DNA of 64,000 nucleotides from Triplophysa rosa (taxonomy: Eukaryota; Chordata; Actinopteri; Cypriniformes; Nemacheilidae): positions 10,499,945 through 10,563,944 of the forward strand of contig NC_079895.1 in assembly GCF_024868665.1 (NCBI RefSeq), read 5' to 3'. Each line of letters begins with the position of its first letter. The first letter of the stretch is position 1. The notes beneath the pieces were generated by a model. The model was not told where the DNA came from. It searched no databases and saw only the letters and a list, made by a program, of their open reading frames with translations. The position numbers and the translations under genes were made by a program. Below, piece by piece: positions 12,820-28,520 of this stretch.

Positions 12820-14064
12820 CCTAAACCTGAGCATGCACATGTTTTGAACTTGAACTTGCATGCCATGCTAACCACATACTAAAAACAAAGGACAGAATAG
12901 CTGTTTAAGCCAAACATTCCAGGACTAACACAGTCAAGCCTGACTGTTTTATTCAATGCAAAGGTCATGTATGAGATACTATCTTTGTTAATGTGAAGTG
13001 AGTATGAACACTGCACACTCTGCAGAACGCCATAATAAGCACACAGACACCTGCACATATCAACATTCACCAAAGAGTGTAATTCCAATTACAGTAAAAC
13101 ATGAAGACATTGTCTCTGTTAAGATGATGTTGTGTTACCTTACATGGCGGTCCTATTTCTCTCTTCACTGTCACAACAACTGCACTAATCTGTGCGTCAA
13201 AGTCTTCTTAAGACAGGACAGGCGCCACTTGACATTACATATAGGGCTTTTGCCTTCTGGAAATATTTTATGAGCTCATCTTATGAGATATGTTAAAACC
13301 TCATCATTACAAGATAGCTGTACCAAATTGAGACAAAATACATTTAAATGTAATTATTTATAATCATTTATATTTATTATGCTATATATGTATGTAACAT
13401 ATTTGTTTAAGCATGAGAAACAGATTTCATACATCGACAAAATTACTTTAAACCAGTTGGTTAAAATAGCTAAAATGGCTGAAGAAAATAAAGGCATTTT
13501 GTTAATGATATTCAAACAACATATGAAGTGTTGAAACATCCGAATGCTTTTTATATATATCTTGCTCTTTTGCACATCAGTCAAAGCTCAAGTGAACTAA
13601 CATACACTTTTGTTCTACTTACCGAACAGTCCATCACGTCTTTTTTTTTAAAGTGCCATAAATTCACAGTCCTTTGTAATGACAAAACCGTGCGTAACGT
13701 TATTCAGTAAATGTCATGCCATCGGAGAGGCTGCATATTCTCCAGAAACAATGATGTCATGATGAAATGAACATTCATCGTTGGCTCGACCAGTTATGGC
13801 ATCTTCAAAATGTACACATTTTATTGTATTACTATTTATGTCAAATATAAAATAAAAAATCTCCATAAGTCAAAATGAACTAAATCTGTTTTTTGTCTAC
13901 ATTTTTCCACTAGAACTATAATACAGCATATTATACAACAAATCAGTATATCAGCCTTGAAACAAATAAAAAATTAAAATAGAGAATAAAGTGTTATGTC
14001 TTGAATATGACCTGAATATTTTCTCAGAAAAAGAATCTCAATTAAACTGTTGGATATTATATAA

Positions 14065-14099
<35 letters not shown>

Positions 14100-14279
14100 T
14101 ATTGAATATATTCCTCCTCCTTAAGAAAAGCATAATAACTCTTTCAATCTCTAGCCCTACATCTTTATTTGGGACAATAATAAATATCTGTGATTATTTG
14201 TACATATACAGTCATGAAAGCAGAGCTTGCTCTCTGAATTACTTAAAAACAATAGGAGCGTATGAAAATGAATCACCTG
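12820..14279. other. Intergenic, no gene seen
   Basis: AT-rich DNA between gja5 and gja8. It contains a (TA)n tract at 14068-14096 and no supported exon. Confidence 0.35.
14068..14096. repeat. (TA)n microsatellite
   Basis: About 14 TA units. Confidence 0.9.
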
Positions 14280-14640
14280 TCTGACTGTAGACTTGTGTCT
14301 CTGAGTCTTCTGTGGTCCTCTTCAGATGAATAAATAGGCTCTTATTCTGCGGCCCGGGGGTCCTGTAGATGTTTGACAGTGGGGACACACTGAGCAGCGG
14401 AGACGTATGGCAGCGTATCTCTATAGATGAGATTCTGTCGAGACATTCATGTATAGCACATGCCCCCTCGTGCCCGTCCCACTGTGGGAATTGAGCAAAG
14501 TGTGGGACACTTTGAGAAACACCGGCCCATCTCAGGGAGTGTTCCAATCCTCCCTTCCACACTTCCTCCCCCCTTCCTCCTTCACTCCCTCTCTCTTTTT
14601 GCCCCTCCAACCCAGTACACACACATACCCGCCACATGCA
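14280..14640. other. GC-richer block, candidate gja5 upstream exon or regulatory element
   Basis: About 360 bases with clearly higher GC than the flanks, including a gcggcccgggggtcc stretch and a pyrimidine-rich part near 14540-14620. Both strands have moderately long frames, but they match no family I know and lack codon-like structure. It lies about 7 kb upstream of the gja5 coding exon, where a non-coding first exon or enhancer could sit. Confidence 0.2.
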
Positions 14641-16504
14641 CTTGGTAGCACTTTATTTCGGTGGGAAGAATACCACAGTGCAAAGAGAGGAAGTTAGATT
14701 GTAATACAACACAATGAGTGTTCTTCCCAGGCTGTGCATTGGTGCTTTGTGATGCGTTGCGCTCGTGTCACAGTAAGTGTTTTAGCCATTTTTTACCTCC
14801 TACCCTGATCAATAAACTTATTCATGCACTTTCACATGTACACAAACAGACTCAATATGGTGGGCAGATTAGATCATAATATGAGATTTGATTTTGTTAT
14901 TCATGTTTTGTTTCAACATTTTACTTTTTTCAGACTGACTGTCTAACTATATCCATGGTTTAGAATATCATAAAATTATGCAAATTACAAAAATGACCAT
15001 ATTAGTATTTATAAGAACAAATAAACTAAAATTACCTGGTCGCATGGTCCCTTTCATCCTTTTTTAAGTTTTCTATTATTTTATCCAATCCACAGCTCTT
15101 GTTTTACTGTATCTCTGTGAGGATGCAACTGAAATGTATCCACCATTACGGAGACAAACTGAACCACAAGCAACTCCTCTCTCTCTTACTACAGTCGTTA
15201 TTTTTATGCCGTTCATTCGCTGAGAGCTGGAAGATGCATGTCAGCTTTATATAATGAAAATCTTTTAGATTTCATTGCTCATGGGTCCGTGTGTGTTTGG
15301 GTGTGTGAATGTGACTCTGTGTGTATGTGTGTGGGGGTAATCCTTTAGACATGATTCCTCCTTGCTGCAGGGTTCGTGTGTGTTTGTATATAACAAGTCT
15401 TATTTAGAATGGGTTCCTCTTGCTGGGTGTTTATTCCCAAAGAAAGTCATTTACTGTTAATTTGGTGTAAGGGAGAGGTTATTATTGCTGTCTACAGTCT
15501 TTGAAAGTAAATAACAAGTTATTTTTACTTCCACACACACTAATAAATGCATGATTTGTTTTCCATCACTCTCTATTCTATTATTCAAGCAGAGATGTAC
15601 AGACCCTTTTACTGTAAAAGCTCTACCCCAACACCCAACAGAAACAGCGATCAATGCTTTCCAAACTGCCTGTGACGAGAGATGATCGACAGACGTTGTT
15701 CCAAAAGAAAAGAGGAAGTAGATGTTCTGTTTTTCTTCAGTGGAGCTGAAATAAAAGTTTCATTATTTCATTTGTCAGGGACAAATACTTGGACAAATGC
15801 AGGAAAGGGCTTATGTGTGCTGTGACAAGTCACCCTCAACGACAGCTACCCTAGATATGATGACATGCGTATAAAGCATGTGGATGTGGCTATAGGGTTA
15901 TGTATGTATGCTTTAGTTCATTTGAATAGCTGTTGCACTGATTTCATTATGGGGTCAGAGATCACTCAGCAGCTGTGGCAGGCCCTGCAGTTTAATGTGT
16001 CCTAATAATTGAGCTTCATTTATGGGCTAATACAGGATGTAGGGTTTTACCTGATAAAAAAAACAGCGGGGTGTGGTAGATTGTTGAAAAGGGATCAAAC
16101 CATTCTGGTTCATTTTTGTTTGAATTCAATGAGTGTTAACTGTAAAATGCAGGAAGGCTGTGAAATTTGCCTGTGAAATTACACTGTGTAAATAATAAAA
16201 AAGACCACAAAAAGTGGATGTATTTCACAGAAGCATTTAAAGTAAAACTGACACATAGAAAATGTACTTATTTTCACTGAAGGGAATGTATTTCAACTTT
16301 TTTTTTTTAAGGGTGAATTACATAATTCATGCAAACATCATTCAATATAATCATAAAGTTTCGTAAAAATGCTGATTATTTACAATACAATTTTAAGGAT
16401 GCGTGCATGAAATATTATTAAAAACAGATTTTTTCAAATATTATTTAAGATGCATTTTCTGAAATTGTCTTAATTCTTGAGAATTGTTTTAGCGACTTCA
16501 CGAC
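14641..16504. other. Intergenic, no gene seen; one candidate conserved element
   Basis: Unique-looking sequence with a TG-rich part near 15285-15330. A stretch at about 15960-16050 (ctgtggcaggccctgcag, then aataattgag and atttatgggc words) looks less degenerate than its surroundings and carries homeodomain-like TAATTGA sites. It may be a conserved non-coding element. Confidence 0.25.
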
Positions 16505-16730
16505 GCCATAATAGAACCATTTATGGCTAAATGGTTCCAAAAGAACCCTTTAACATCTAATAATCTTTGTTTCACACAATCTTTATAGTGGAAAAACGTT
16601 TTTTAGACTATAAAAAGTAAGAAAGAAGTATTTTTTATAAATCATTTAAGTAAATAGTGCTCTGGGAAACCAAAAATGGTTCTTCTATGGCATTGCTGTG
16701 CAGAACATTGTGTATAGCACCTTAAATTTA
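16505..16730. repeat. Degenerate palindromic repeat ('aaccatttatggctaaatggttc' type)
   Basis: Shows inverted words such as gaaccatttatggc and aaaatggttcttctatggc, and 'aagaaccctttaa', typical of a dispersed fish MITE. Ends are not sharp. Confidence 0.4.
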
Positions 16731-17654
16731 AGAATGCACTTTATATGGATTATACAATAGATTATACATGGGCAAAAAAGTGGGTAATACAGGGAGAAAG
16801 TATTTTTCATTGTGTAACAGTCACTCATACATTCTATACAGTATATTACTCTTGGCAAACATAATCTTTTCATTTGACCTTATCCTCTATTATTTCTTAC
16901 ACCTCTCACATTTTCTTTAAAGAAAACTAATTATCTCTATGCTCTCTCCTCTCTCTCATGGTCTCATATATTTCGTGTTTTGATTGACAGTTTTTCAGTC
17001 TTTTCCCACAGTCTGACTCTGTCATTGTCACCATTCACAACTTTCTCCGGTTTATTCTGTTTCTCACTCTCCCTCCTCTCGCTTTTTCTTAATCTTCTGC
17101 TTCATCCATTGTTTTAGCATCATCTGAGCATTAGCTCCCCAGAGTGACTGGTGCTGTGCTTACAGGAAGTCCAGTGTACACTTCCTGTCAGGTTAAAGAG
17201 AACAATCAATCATTTCCTTCTTTGACCTTTACAAATATGTTTTTCCAGTTTATGTGCTTGTTTGTTTATAGTAGGTTTTAAATAATATACGAGGTGAGAG
17301 AACATTTACACATGTGAACAAGAGGTCTTAAATGTTTACAGTTGGCTCTTATTGTTTTGTCTGACCATTCCGTAGCATTTCTCGCAGTCACAAGACAGAT
17401 AAATGTTTTTCTGTTAACTCTAACTGATAACTAGGTGATGCTATGTTAATTATTACAAACCAGCTAAGTAATATTCAAAAACCATTTCATAGTACAAGTG
17501 GTAGAATTAGCTTTTTTTTACAAATTCTTGGAGTTTGTAGCTCATTAAAATCATCATCAAAATGGATGGTTTGATAGATTTGGGGTATTTATTCGTTAAT
17601 TTGGTACAATTATTAGGTTAAATTTGAAATGTACTCTAAAAAGTGGCTGTAAAC

Positions 17655-18224
17655 TGTCACGGTCCGAGAAGGGAAGAACCCAAGAGCAGGCAGCAGTGGT
17701 GGGACAACAAAGACTTTAATAATAACACAAAACAAAAGCCCACGATGGGGTAACAAGGACAGGACTAAATGACAAAAACAGGAACCAAAACACTACCCAA
17801 GTGGGGCAAAAAACAAGAGAACAAGATACTAAATTAAACTTAACACGACTGGGACTAGACTAAAGAAACACAGCAACAAGACAGGGTATAATTCCAACAA
17901 GGCTGGGAGTAATCCACAGGTTATCACACGAGGCAAGACAAACAAAGCATATGAGTAAAACGAATGAGCAAACAGCAAACACAAGGGCATTAAATAGGGA
18001 CACTAACAAAGGATAATTAACAAGGGACAGGTGTCGGGAATGAAACACTGATGGAAAGCTAAACGAGGAAACGAGAGGGGCGGGGCCAAAGACAAGACCA
18101 GAGAGAGCGCATGTTATGTCAGAACCAACAATAACATGTCTCTCTCCACACAAAACATGAGGCTCTGTCATGATCCTGCCACTAGACCAAGAAAGACATG
18201 ACATGATGAGGCAGAATCATGACA
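17655..18224 (-). mobile_element. Solo LTR (570 bp) with 6-bp target duplication
   Basis: Begins TGTCACGG and ends CATGACA, flanked on both sides by GTAAAC (17649-17654 and 18225-18230). In minus orientation it resembles the LTRs at 33400 and 35270: both begin TGTCATG, have a ttcttggtc word, a ggccccgcccctctcgtttcc block, and end with a cacttgggttcttcc-like block plus GTGACA. No internal region is present, so it is a product of LTR-LTR recombination. It is clearly diverged from the paired LTRs. Confidence 0.85.
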
Positions 18225-18390
18225 GTAAACTGTGTTTAAAGATATGCTGACATTAAAATCTTTATTAAAGTGTTTAAATCGTTGTTTTGTTTGTTTACCA
18301 TTAAGCTATTTACATGTATTTTCCTATATTTCAATATAAGAATTTCATATTTTATTTATTTAATGTTTAGATATAGCTTGTAACACTTTT

Positions 18391-18630
18391 AGGGGTGGTT
18401 TCCCAGACAGAGATTAGTTTAAATCAGGACTAGGCCTTAGTTTAATCAGGACATTTAAGTAGTTTTAGCATACATGCCTTACTGAAAAATTACTTGTGTG
18501 CATTTTGAGACAACACAAAAGCAACTATGTATTTTAAGATATGGCAGTGCAAGTTGTTTTCGGTTCGGACAGCTCTAGCATTTATTTTAGTCTAGCACTA
18601 GTCTAATCCCTGTCCGGGAAACCGCCCCTT
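18391..18630. mobile_element. Palindromic MITE, family D
   Basis: Termini aggggtggtttcccagacag and ctgtccgggaaaccgcccctt are inverted with a few mismatches, and TTA flanks both. Inner arms (agattagtttaaatcaggac and gtctagcactagtctaatcc) are imperfectly mirrored. No coding capacity. Confidence 0.7.
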
Positions 18631-18639
18631 AGAGAATAA

Positions 18640-20113
18640 CTTTTAGATTTCTTCCCTTCATAATTGTAATCTGTTCTACATCTGTTTTAATCTGTTCAAG
18701 CTGTGAAACAGTAATGATTCAGCAATGACTCAAACAATACACTAGCACACTGGATTTAAAATACAGCTCCCACCCATATCGGCATCTTACTTTTGAACCC
18801 TTTGTGCCACTGAACTTCCATAGGAAATCACTATGCGTTCAATAGACGTTTCAAATTTCAATTTGAGGAAACGGAAGCTTGTATCTGCCGGGTACGTTTG
18901 CCTGCTGTCGCTCATGTCCCCTGTCTCACTTTCTTGTAGTTCCCAGCACAACTTTCTCACCTCTTTCATATATAGTGTTTCTCATCTACAAAGTAGTTTT
19001 GTTTCAGACACAAGTGGCGACCCAACACATAAAAGATTACAATCAATCTTATTAAAATCAATGCGCCAAACATAATGCAAAATTAAAAACATGTCATGAA
19101 TTAAAGTGATAATTCACCCAAGAATGAAAACTAAAATGTTGTAGTCCCTAAAGAACTTATGATAAGTCTTGTATATTCTTATAATTTTGAACAATTTTAT
19201 TATTTTGTGCTTTTTAATTGAATACTTCTTGCCAGCCAAATAAAGAGCTATGTTGTCACATCTTCCATATTCAAGAAGGTCAGTAAAGTGTAGGTTAGAC
19301 AGACTTCTGTATCCGCAGTGGTGAGGGTGTGTCAGTTCTGACCTGGAGAAATAATGGAGAAGGCCACGTCTTTTACCACCGTCCAAAATCAACATTTATT
19401 CCTCTCCCAAACACAATCGCAGCTGGGCAGCGCCAGCCCTCACACCCATCGAGGTGTTCTTTACGACCACCGCCTGTCGGCTGGCACAATGACCCCAAGG
19501 CCCAGTTACCTGCTATACACCCATAAACATTCAGAGCTTCCTAATCTCAACATGCATAATCATTCAAACACATACTGATTCAGAATTAATGTTGGCGTAG
19601 GCTGATGTCCGCTTGGGGTGAGTAAAAAAATAAAGCATATACACAGCCCAGGTTGGTGTTTTTGGTGAGAACAGTGTCTGTGTGGATGGGTGGGAAGTGA
19701 AGAAAATGCTATTGTATATTCTGGTAAAATAATTAAACAATCTTTGGAAAGCACTAAAAAAACGGTTCCCACAGGATGTGAGATTCATTTTGGCAATAAT
19801 GGGGAGAAATTAAGAAACACAGCGGAGGTGTGAACAGGGTTGAGGGGTTCATAGGAAGGAAGGGTTCTTGTGTTTCATAAACTCTTGAGTTTACAAAATA
19901 CATCGCAGGCAGACTTATTTCCTTAATGTCCAGACACAGGACAAATAAGACTTGTTGTGTCTGAAGCCTTGTACACTTGTGTGGGTGCTTTCTTTCATCT
20001 GTCCATGTCTTTAACATTGACTTTATTTGAATCACCACTTCTTAGTTTCATCATTCTTTTAGTGACGAAGACCCAGTGAAGGCTATTCACTTTGCTGTAG
20101 GGGATTAATCATG
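18640..20113. other. Intergenic with MITE fragment; no gene seen
   Basis: At 19100-19125 there is a family-C terminus (attaaagtgataattcaccc). The rest is unique-looking DNA with no supported exon. Confidence 0.35.
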
Positions 20114-20499
20114 TTAGGCCCTGTCCACACGAACACTGGTATTTTCAAAACTGCAGCTTTTTCTATGCGATTTGGTCGTTCGTCTACACGCAAACACAGT
20201 ACCCGGTCACTGAAACCGAACTTTTTTGAAAACTCCGGCCAGGGTGAAGATTTTTGGAAACTCCGGTTTCAGTGTTGGAATGCATGCCACTATCTCCTTT
20301 GTTTGACGTCAGATTTCAGGCTTCTGATTGGCCAGCATGGCTATATGGTTAGGTTTATATCGCCACCTGTTGGTTTGGCATGCTTTTGACAGCGCTTTAT
20401 AACGTGTTTTTGCGTTTTCGTGTGGACGCGTTTTTTTTTTAAACGAAGAAGGAAAAACTCTGTTTATAAAAATACCCATGTACGTGTGGACTAGGCCTT
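20114..20499. mobile_element. Palindromic MITE, family E
   Basis: Left end taggccctgtccacacga and right end acgtgtggactaggcctta are inverted repeats. Inner words (cgtttttgcgttttcgtgtgg against ccacacgaacactgg) also mirror. No coding capacity. Confidence 0.7.
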
Positions 20500-23400
20500 A
20501 GACATAGTGAAAAAAATACTTGGACGTGAATTAAAAAAGCTGTTTGTCTGTGTAATGATGTGTTGCTAGAGAATGTTTTGGAAATGTAGATTTCAAACTT
20601 CATTTACTTAATTTTAAGCATACTTTTCCTCAGGGCCAGACAGCGTAAGCATTGACATTCACTGTAATATACAAACTAGTCTACACTGCTTTTGAATGGA
20701 TACTTAACCTAAGTTTTCTTTTACAGAGTTTTTGGTTTTGCATGTTTACTCAAGCAGTTTCAAACTCTTTCTGTGGTACACCAAAAAAATGTTATAGACA
20801 AAATGTTAGGAGCTGACCAATGTTATTATAGTTTACTAAGTCTAAAACTAAAATAATAAAACATAAATAGCAAAGTAAAGAATAAATAATCATAAAGCAA
20901 ATTAAATACATAATAATGACAAAGCACATTCCGAAATTGCTAAATATTAAACTAAAATTAGCATGAAAACTAAAAATAAACTATAATAACTCAGTAACAT
21001 TAGTCACATTTCATTATATGGAATAAATTAATTTAGCCACATTCTGTAATTTCTTAATGTGTTTTACAGATGAAAGAAAGTCATTCAGCTTTGAAACAAC
21101 AGAAGAATATTTAAAGTAATGAAGGAATTTTCATCCTGTATAAACAGTTTTTTTTTACTTTTGGACCAACTTGCACTATTCTAAATAAATATTAAAACAT
21201 TGTCCGATGTGGCGTAACAAAATTCTCCACAATGAAGTAAGAAAATCACAATGGCAAAATTTTGAGTGGTACAGGACTCTTATGAGACTGCTCTTCATTC
21301 AAAAATGAAAATTCTGTCTTCATTTACTCACCCTCAAGTTGTTCCAAATCTGTATACATTTCATTGTTTTGATTAACACAGAGAAAGAAATTTGGAAGAA
21401 TGCTTGTAACAGTTCTTGGCCACCATTAAGTACCATAGCTTAAGGCTATAAATGTCTTTGTTCTGTTGAACGCAAAAGAAGATATTTTGAAGAATGTAGG
21501 AAAGCAAACCGTTCTGGGGCACTTTTGACTACCATTGTAATTTTCCCACTATGGTAGTCAATGACGGCCAAGAACTGTTTGGTTACAGACATTCTTCCAA
21601 ATATCTTTCTCTGTGTTCATCAGAACTAAGAAATGTATACAGATTTGGAATGACGACAGCATTTTCATTTTTGGATGGACTGTCCCTTTATTAAGGTTGG
21701 GCCTATACTTTTGAAGTTTCTGTGCTTAAATGCCCCATCTCATGTTTGATAGAGTTCATTTTGCTAATTTAAATTTAGCAGATTTAAGATAATCTAGTCT
21801 TTTTAAAATGAGCAGGAAATGTATTGTGTACAGATTAGCGTTTGAAAGTTGTGTTATAGCTTCATGAGTGTCTGCTGCATTGGCACAATGTGAGCTCACG
21901 GCTGACTTCACATGCTCCATAGACTCAGTGCTCTAGAATGACATCATGTCTTTCTGTATCATCCTACCACTATTCAACGGCAGCCCCATGCATCTTATCC
22001 GGCTGGTGTCCACTGTATCAACACACAAACTCCTGCAGAGCACGATCTACAGAATCCAACTAACATAAACTGTAGAATTTCTGAATCATTTAAAAGAGGT
22101 ATCGAAACCCCTTTTTAATGGTTAAAAATGTGTATTTGATCTGTGATTGCCAATGTATTTTTATCATATGGCCTCAAAGCTAACAAGGGACTGTAGCTAA
22201 AAATCTCAAACTGACTGCAAAACATGATGTCATTGGATGTTAACAACACAGGCTATTATGATTTCATGAAATGCATTTCTAGACTGCGTTCAATGGGATG
22301 TTAATTTAGATTTTTATATAGCCCAAATATATGAAAAGACAACATGAAGTTGTTCAGTCTTTCATTAAGCCGCTCACAATTAATTGTGCCGTTCCCTCTA
22401 TCTTGATGTTTGCTTCAATGTACACAGCAGCCAGTCAAATGTGTATGAGAGAGATATTGTGCAGAATAGGGAAATGAATTGTGTAACTTGGAATAAACGC
22501 TCTGTCTGTGTTGCATAAAACATTGGCCATTGACTGTCAGTCATGTTTTTTCCTTCCCAAAGAAAAGCGTTGCACAAACTGTTTCCCCGACAACAATAAT
22601 TCAACAGTTTAGATAAGTGCTAAACAATCCTGAACTTTAAATAAACAGCTCCCAAGACTGATAGGGCTTTGCCAACTGTTGCATGTGCTCCGTTTCCGAG
22701 CATAAACTTCAAGACTATTGCATAGAAACATCGAAGGCATATAAAATGTACAAATGTTCATTGTTTATATTGTACTATTTCTGAGACCTCTACTTTTGTG
22801 CTGTATACTGTTCATAAGATTTGAGCATAATGTAAACCCTTAAACTTTGCATATTAAAAGAATTCTAGGTGTGAACCAACATTGACAAGAATGTGTCTGG
22901 CCAATGATTCGGCGGTACAGGAAGCTTTTTAACAGTGTATTGTTGGAGTTTATCCATGTGTGTATGTGTGTGTACGAGCTTCCTGCTCGAAAACATAAAT
23001 ATGCCATTGCGCTACACTTTTACCCCTTTATCACAAAACCATTAAACTTACGTCCAACACCCAGCTTTCCTGCATGGGTGCGTGTGACCACATATTTTAT
23101 TATTACCATTTCCTAAACCTGTCTGCATCTTGAAATATCACTGTTGTCACACACAACAAATTATTTTGGTTTAAAGCCACAACACTTACAAAACTTAAAA
23201 CAGACAATGGAGTGACTTTACCATGAAGATTGTGACAACCTGTTTGGCAAAAGTTTACAGTTTCATTACGGATTTATAATGAAAAAACCTAATTAATTTA
23301 TTCACTTATGTTTATTGTTCTGTCAACCTACAATTGAACAATTTAATGAAACTATTTTAAATCTAAACTTTAACAACCACCAATAGGTTTTCATCATCTT

Positions 23401-23514
23401 TCCTAACATTAATTTAATACATTTCTATCTTCATACACTATATGTCATGTAGAGCAGGTTATTGCTGTGGATCTAACATCCCAGTATTTTAATATGTTCT
23501 CTGGGTTGGGGCCT
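20500..23514. other. Intergenic with one MITE; no gene seen
   Basis: AT-rich DNA upstream of gja8, interrupted by a family-C MITE at 21299-21691. No exon is supported on either strand. Confidence 0.35.
21299..21691. mobile_element. Palindromic MITE, family C copy
   Basis: Reads 'aaaaatgaaaattctgtctt', 'actcaccctcaagttgttcc', mirrored 'gaagatattttg/caaatatctttc' words, and ends near 'tggactgtcccttta'. The left outer terminus is eroded. Confidence 0.75.
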
Positions 23515-23850
23515 GTGGATGGTGTCCTGTGGCACCTCTGGCTGCGGGTCTGTTGATCCTGTTATATTCTGCATCAACACTCGTGGTCTGGTGCATAAAG
23601 GGCATCTGGTTAGCAGCTTATACTCTACGGCAGGCATGAAAAGCAGCCATCATAGCCCATCCGCTCACATCTGCTCAGTGGTGCGTCAAGGACGAGGACT
23701 GAGTCTGGCTGAGCTCAGAGAGAAGTTCAATTTGGCCCGCAGGGCACCAGGAGCAGTGGACTGCAGTGACCGAGCCGGGCTGCACTGGACCCGCCACTGC
23801 AAAGGTGACTGTTCGGGCTCAGGTCACCTTGGTTCTGCCCTTTAATTAAA
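23515..23850 (+). other. GC-rich patch upstream of gja8; candidate 5' UTR exon or regulatory element
   Basis: About 335 bases of GC-rich, low-repeat sequence in an AT-rich desert, 1.05-1.4 kb before the gja8 coding exon. It contains 'ccactgcaaaggtgactg', which could be an AAAG|GTGACT donor. Connexin genes usually have a non-coding first exon, so this is a plausible place. It also holds a 108-codon frame on the plus strand that matches no family I recognise. Not proven. Confidence 0.25.
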
Positions 23851-24879
23851 TTCTATTCTTTTCAGAAGTTTATGATAGCTTATATCCTCGGAATGGTGTA
23901 AGTGAGCTGTATTTTTCAATGGTCACACTGAAGATATGTTTTTGGAAATGGTATAACTGAGCTATACAAGTATTTTTTGGTCAGTTCTGTAACTGTCTAA
24001 CAACATTTTTTAAATTGTTTAATGTTTGGTGAGTAGATTAGATTAGCAACTAATAAGCACTTAAAGTTGTCAAAAGTTTTAAAACACTTGAGTGAAATGT
24101 TTCTCATTATCCTAAAAAGAGTTTGATCTGATAGTGTATATGATTAAATGTATGAAATTAGTTTCGTAGACTATGCAAATATAAACTTTTTACATTACAA
24201 ACTAAACGTTTATTGAATAAAATGTCTTTGAAATGGATGACTTTGACTGAATAATTGTTTAAAATAATCTTGTTTAAAAAGCATCTCAGGGTGAAGCCCT
24301 AAGAAGCTAATTGATAAAATGCCAAGAAAACAATTCTGCAAATTTTAGTCACAAAATGATTTCTTTAATTGCAACATATTCTCATAATTCCCTTTTATAG
24401 TGTTCTTACAATTTTTTTCTAAAATGTGGAAAAATGTATTCATTTTAAAAAATGAATAAATAAGTGAGTAAGTGTTCTTAAACTTTTGACCGGTAGTGTA
24501 TATTCACATAATATTATGCAAAGTCTTATTTATAAGCAGATGCTTTTATCTAATCTACATTTTTTCAATTGGCACAATTGCACATTTTCACTTGGGGTAA
24601 CCGTCTGTTTTCCAATTTACAAAACTTTAACAACCAAAATTTTGGAGTAAGTCCTGAGTTTTTTCGTTTTTTTACAGTGGATTCAAAGGCTACATTTTTT
24701 TAATAAGTGTGTGTGTTCCCTGGAAAAAAAATCGTGCTGTTACTACTTTACAATAATTTTAAAGAACAGTTAGACCAACTTTTCTGTAAAATACTGAATT
24801 ATGCAAAATATAATTTTTTACATATAATGTATTTTCAATTTTTTCCTAATTCCTATTTCTCTTCCCTGTACACAGCTAA

Positions 24880-26855
<1,976 letters not shown>

Positions 26856-28520
26856 TAGACCAAACTTAACCAAAGGATTAATGGACATTCTTTGGATTCC
26901 AATATTTCCCAAGTGCCACATTATCAAAACAACCAGCTGTTTTTTTCTAGATAACATATTTTACAGTTCAAGTAAAATTAACAAACATTTAATTTGAACA
27001 ATTCCCCTTAAATGTCATTTAATAACAATTTAATGCAAGACAGTCATTCTTGTTTGTTGTTTTAATTATGTTTATTAATACGTTTTCTATTTATTGTTAT
27101 ATTCAGATGTTATGATCTTGGGCCGTATAAATAATTGTTTTATTCTTAGAAAATATTTTGTTACTGCTACCAATCATGAAACATTCAACTTTATACTATA
27201 TAGTTCTTGGTTAATGCAAACCCAAAGCATAACTGAAATGGAGCAGACTCAGTATATACATGGGATGTATCATTAAATGTAGAAAAACATACAAAAAGAT
27301 GTTATGCTGTGTGTAAATTCTCACCTTCTTAACAGATAAAATGATCGTTTACTGGATTATGTCTCAATTTAACCAAGAAGCCCAAATAAACAACAATCAA
27401 TGACCTTCTCTTGGTCTTCAATTTTTTTAAATTACAATAGATTAGGATTGATCATTTTGACCTAAACATTAACAAACCTATATCTGACCACAAATTGATT
27501 ATTAAATAAATCATGACCTCTAGTGGTCAACAGAACAATTAAACAAGTGAATAGGTGTACTGTAAAGTGAAAGTGAAACGTATCACAAATATGTACACAA
27601 GTGTGGGCATAGATTAAGCCAGTGTTATATAACTATATATAAATAAGCAAACAATACCTGTATAAAACAGATTGATCTCAAGAGATCGGATTATAAATGC
27701 AACAACCCTGCTGATAAAAACAAAAGTAACCCCAAAAAACATCACAGAAATGAATGGTTTCCATTAAAATACCATTGTGAACCATTAGCTTTTTACATTA
27801 AAACCATTACAAAATTGTAGTGTTTTGGGCATTATTCCAAAAGGCTTAATCTGCCAGATCACAAGAACGGTGCGCGTTTCATTGATTTTGAAATGACCCC
27901 CCACCCCCCCGGTTAAGAACCACTGGATTAAGTAATACCTGTATGATCATGATAAAGTAAAATCTCTTGGCTGACATAATTCAGTGAACATGTAAGGGTT
28001 AGTTTTTATGGTGTAACTGGGCTTTGCTGTAGAAGTTCTAGAAAAAACAACAACAAACATTTGACATTTATTGAGACTAACTAGTCACACAACATACGCC
28101 CTAAAATAACAAGTGTCATGCAGATTTTTTTCCACTGCAGTTAATCACACCCTTTAAAACTATGAGCATATTCAAGAAAGTGTTTTCAGGTGTCAACTGA
28201 ATGAAGATCAAATTATTTCATAGGCTTTTATTGATTTATTTACAATTGAATGATAGAATGATACAGAATGTACAAATCAAGAAAACATCAATCAGCAACA
28301 ATGCCCCCCAGGTAAAAACATGCACCAAAAACACTTTATTTTGTGTACAGTGCTCTATTTTCTTTAATACTTCTAGGTGTTTAAAAATAGCACAGTTGAG
28401 TACGCCTATATCTTAAATTTATATTAAAAGTACTATAGACTATTTTTGTATATTAAGTATAAATTACTGTGAAAATAAAGCAGAATAGATTTAAGTGTAT
28501 TTTAGTGCACTATTTTACCT
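26856..28520. other. gja8 3' flank; no further gene seen
   Basis: The gja8 3' UTR should begin here; an AATAAA lies near 27385. Around 27750-27840 and 27880-27925 there are degenerate dispersed-repeat fragments. No exon is supported before 28521. Confidence 0.4.

Noticed and set aside
14239..14637. 132-codon minus-strand frame as a gene
   Set aside because: Low-complexity and charged stretches follow from pyrimidine-rich DNA on the other strand; no domain or exon borders.
23519..23845. 108-codon open frame as a gene
   Set aside because: No domain, no splice partner and no recognisable family; GC-rich DNA gives long frames by chance.
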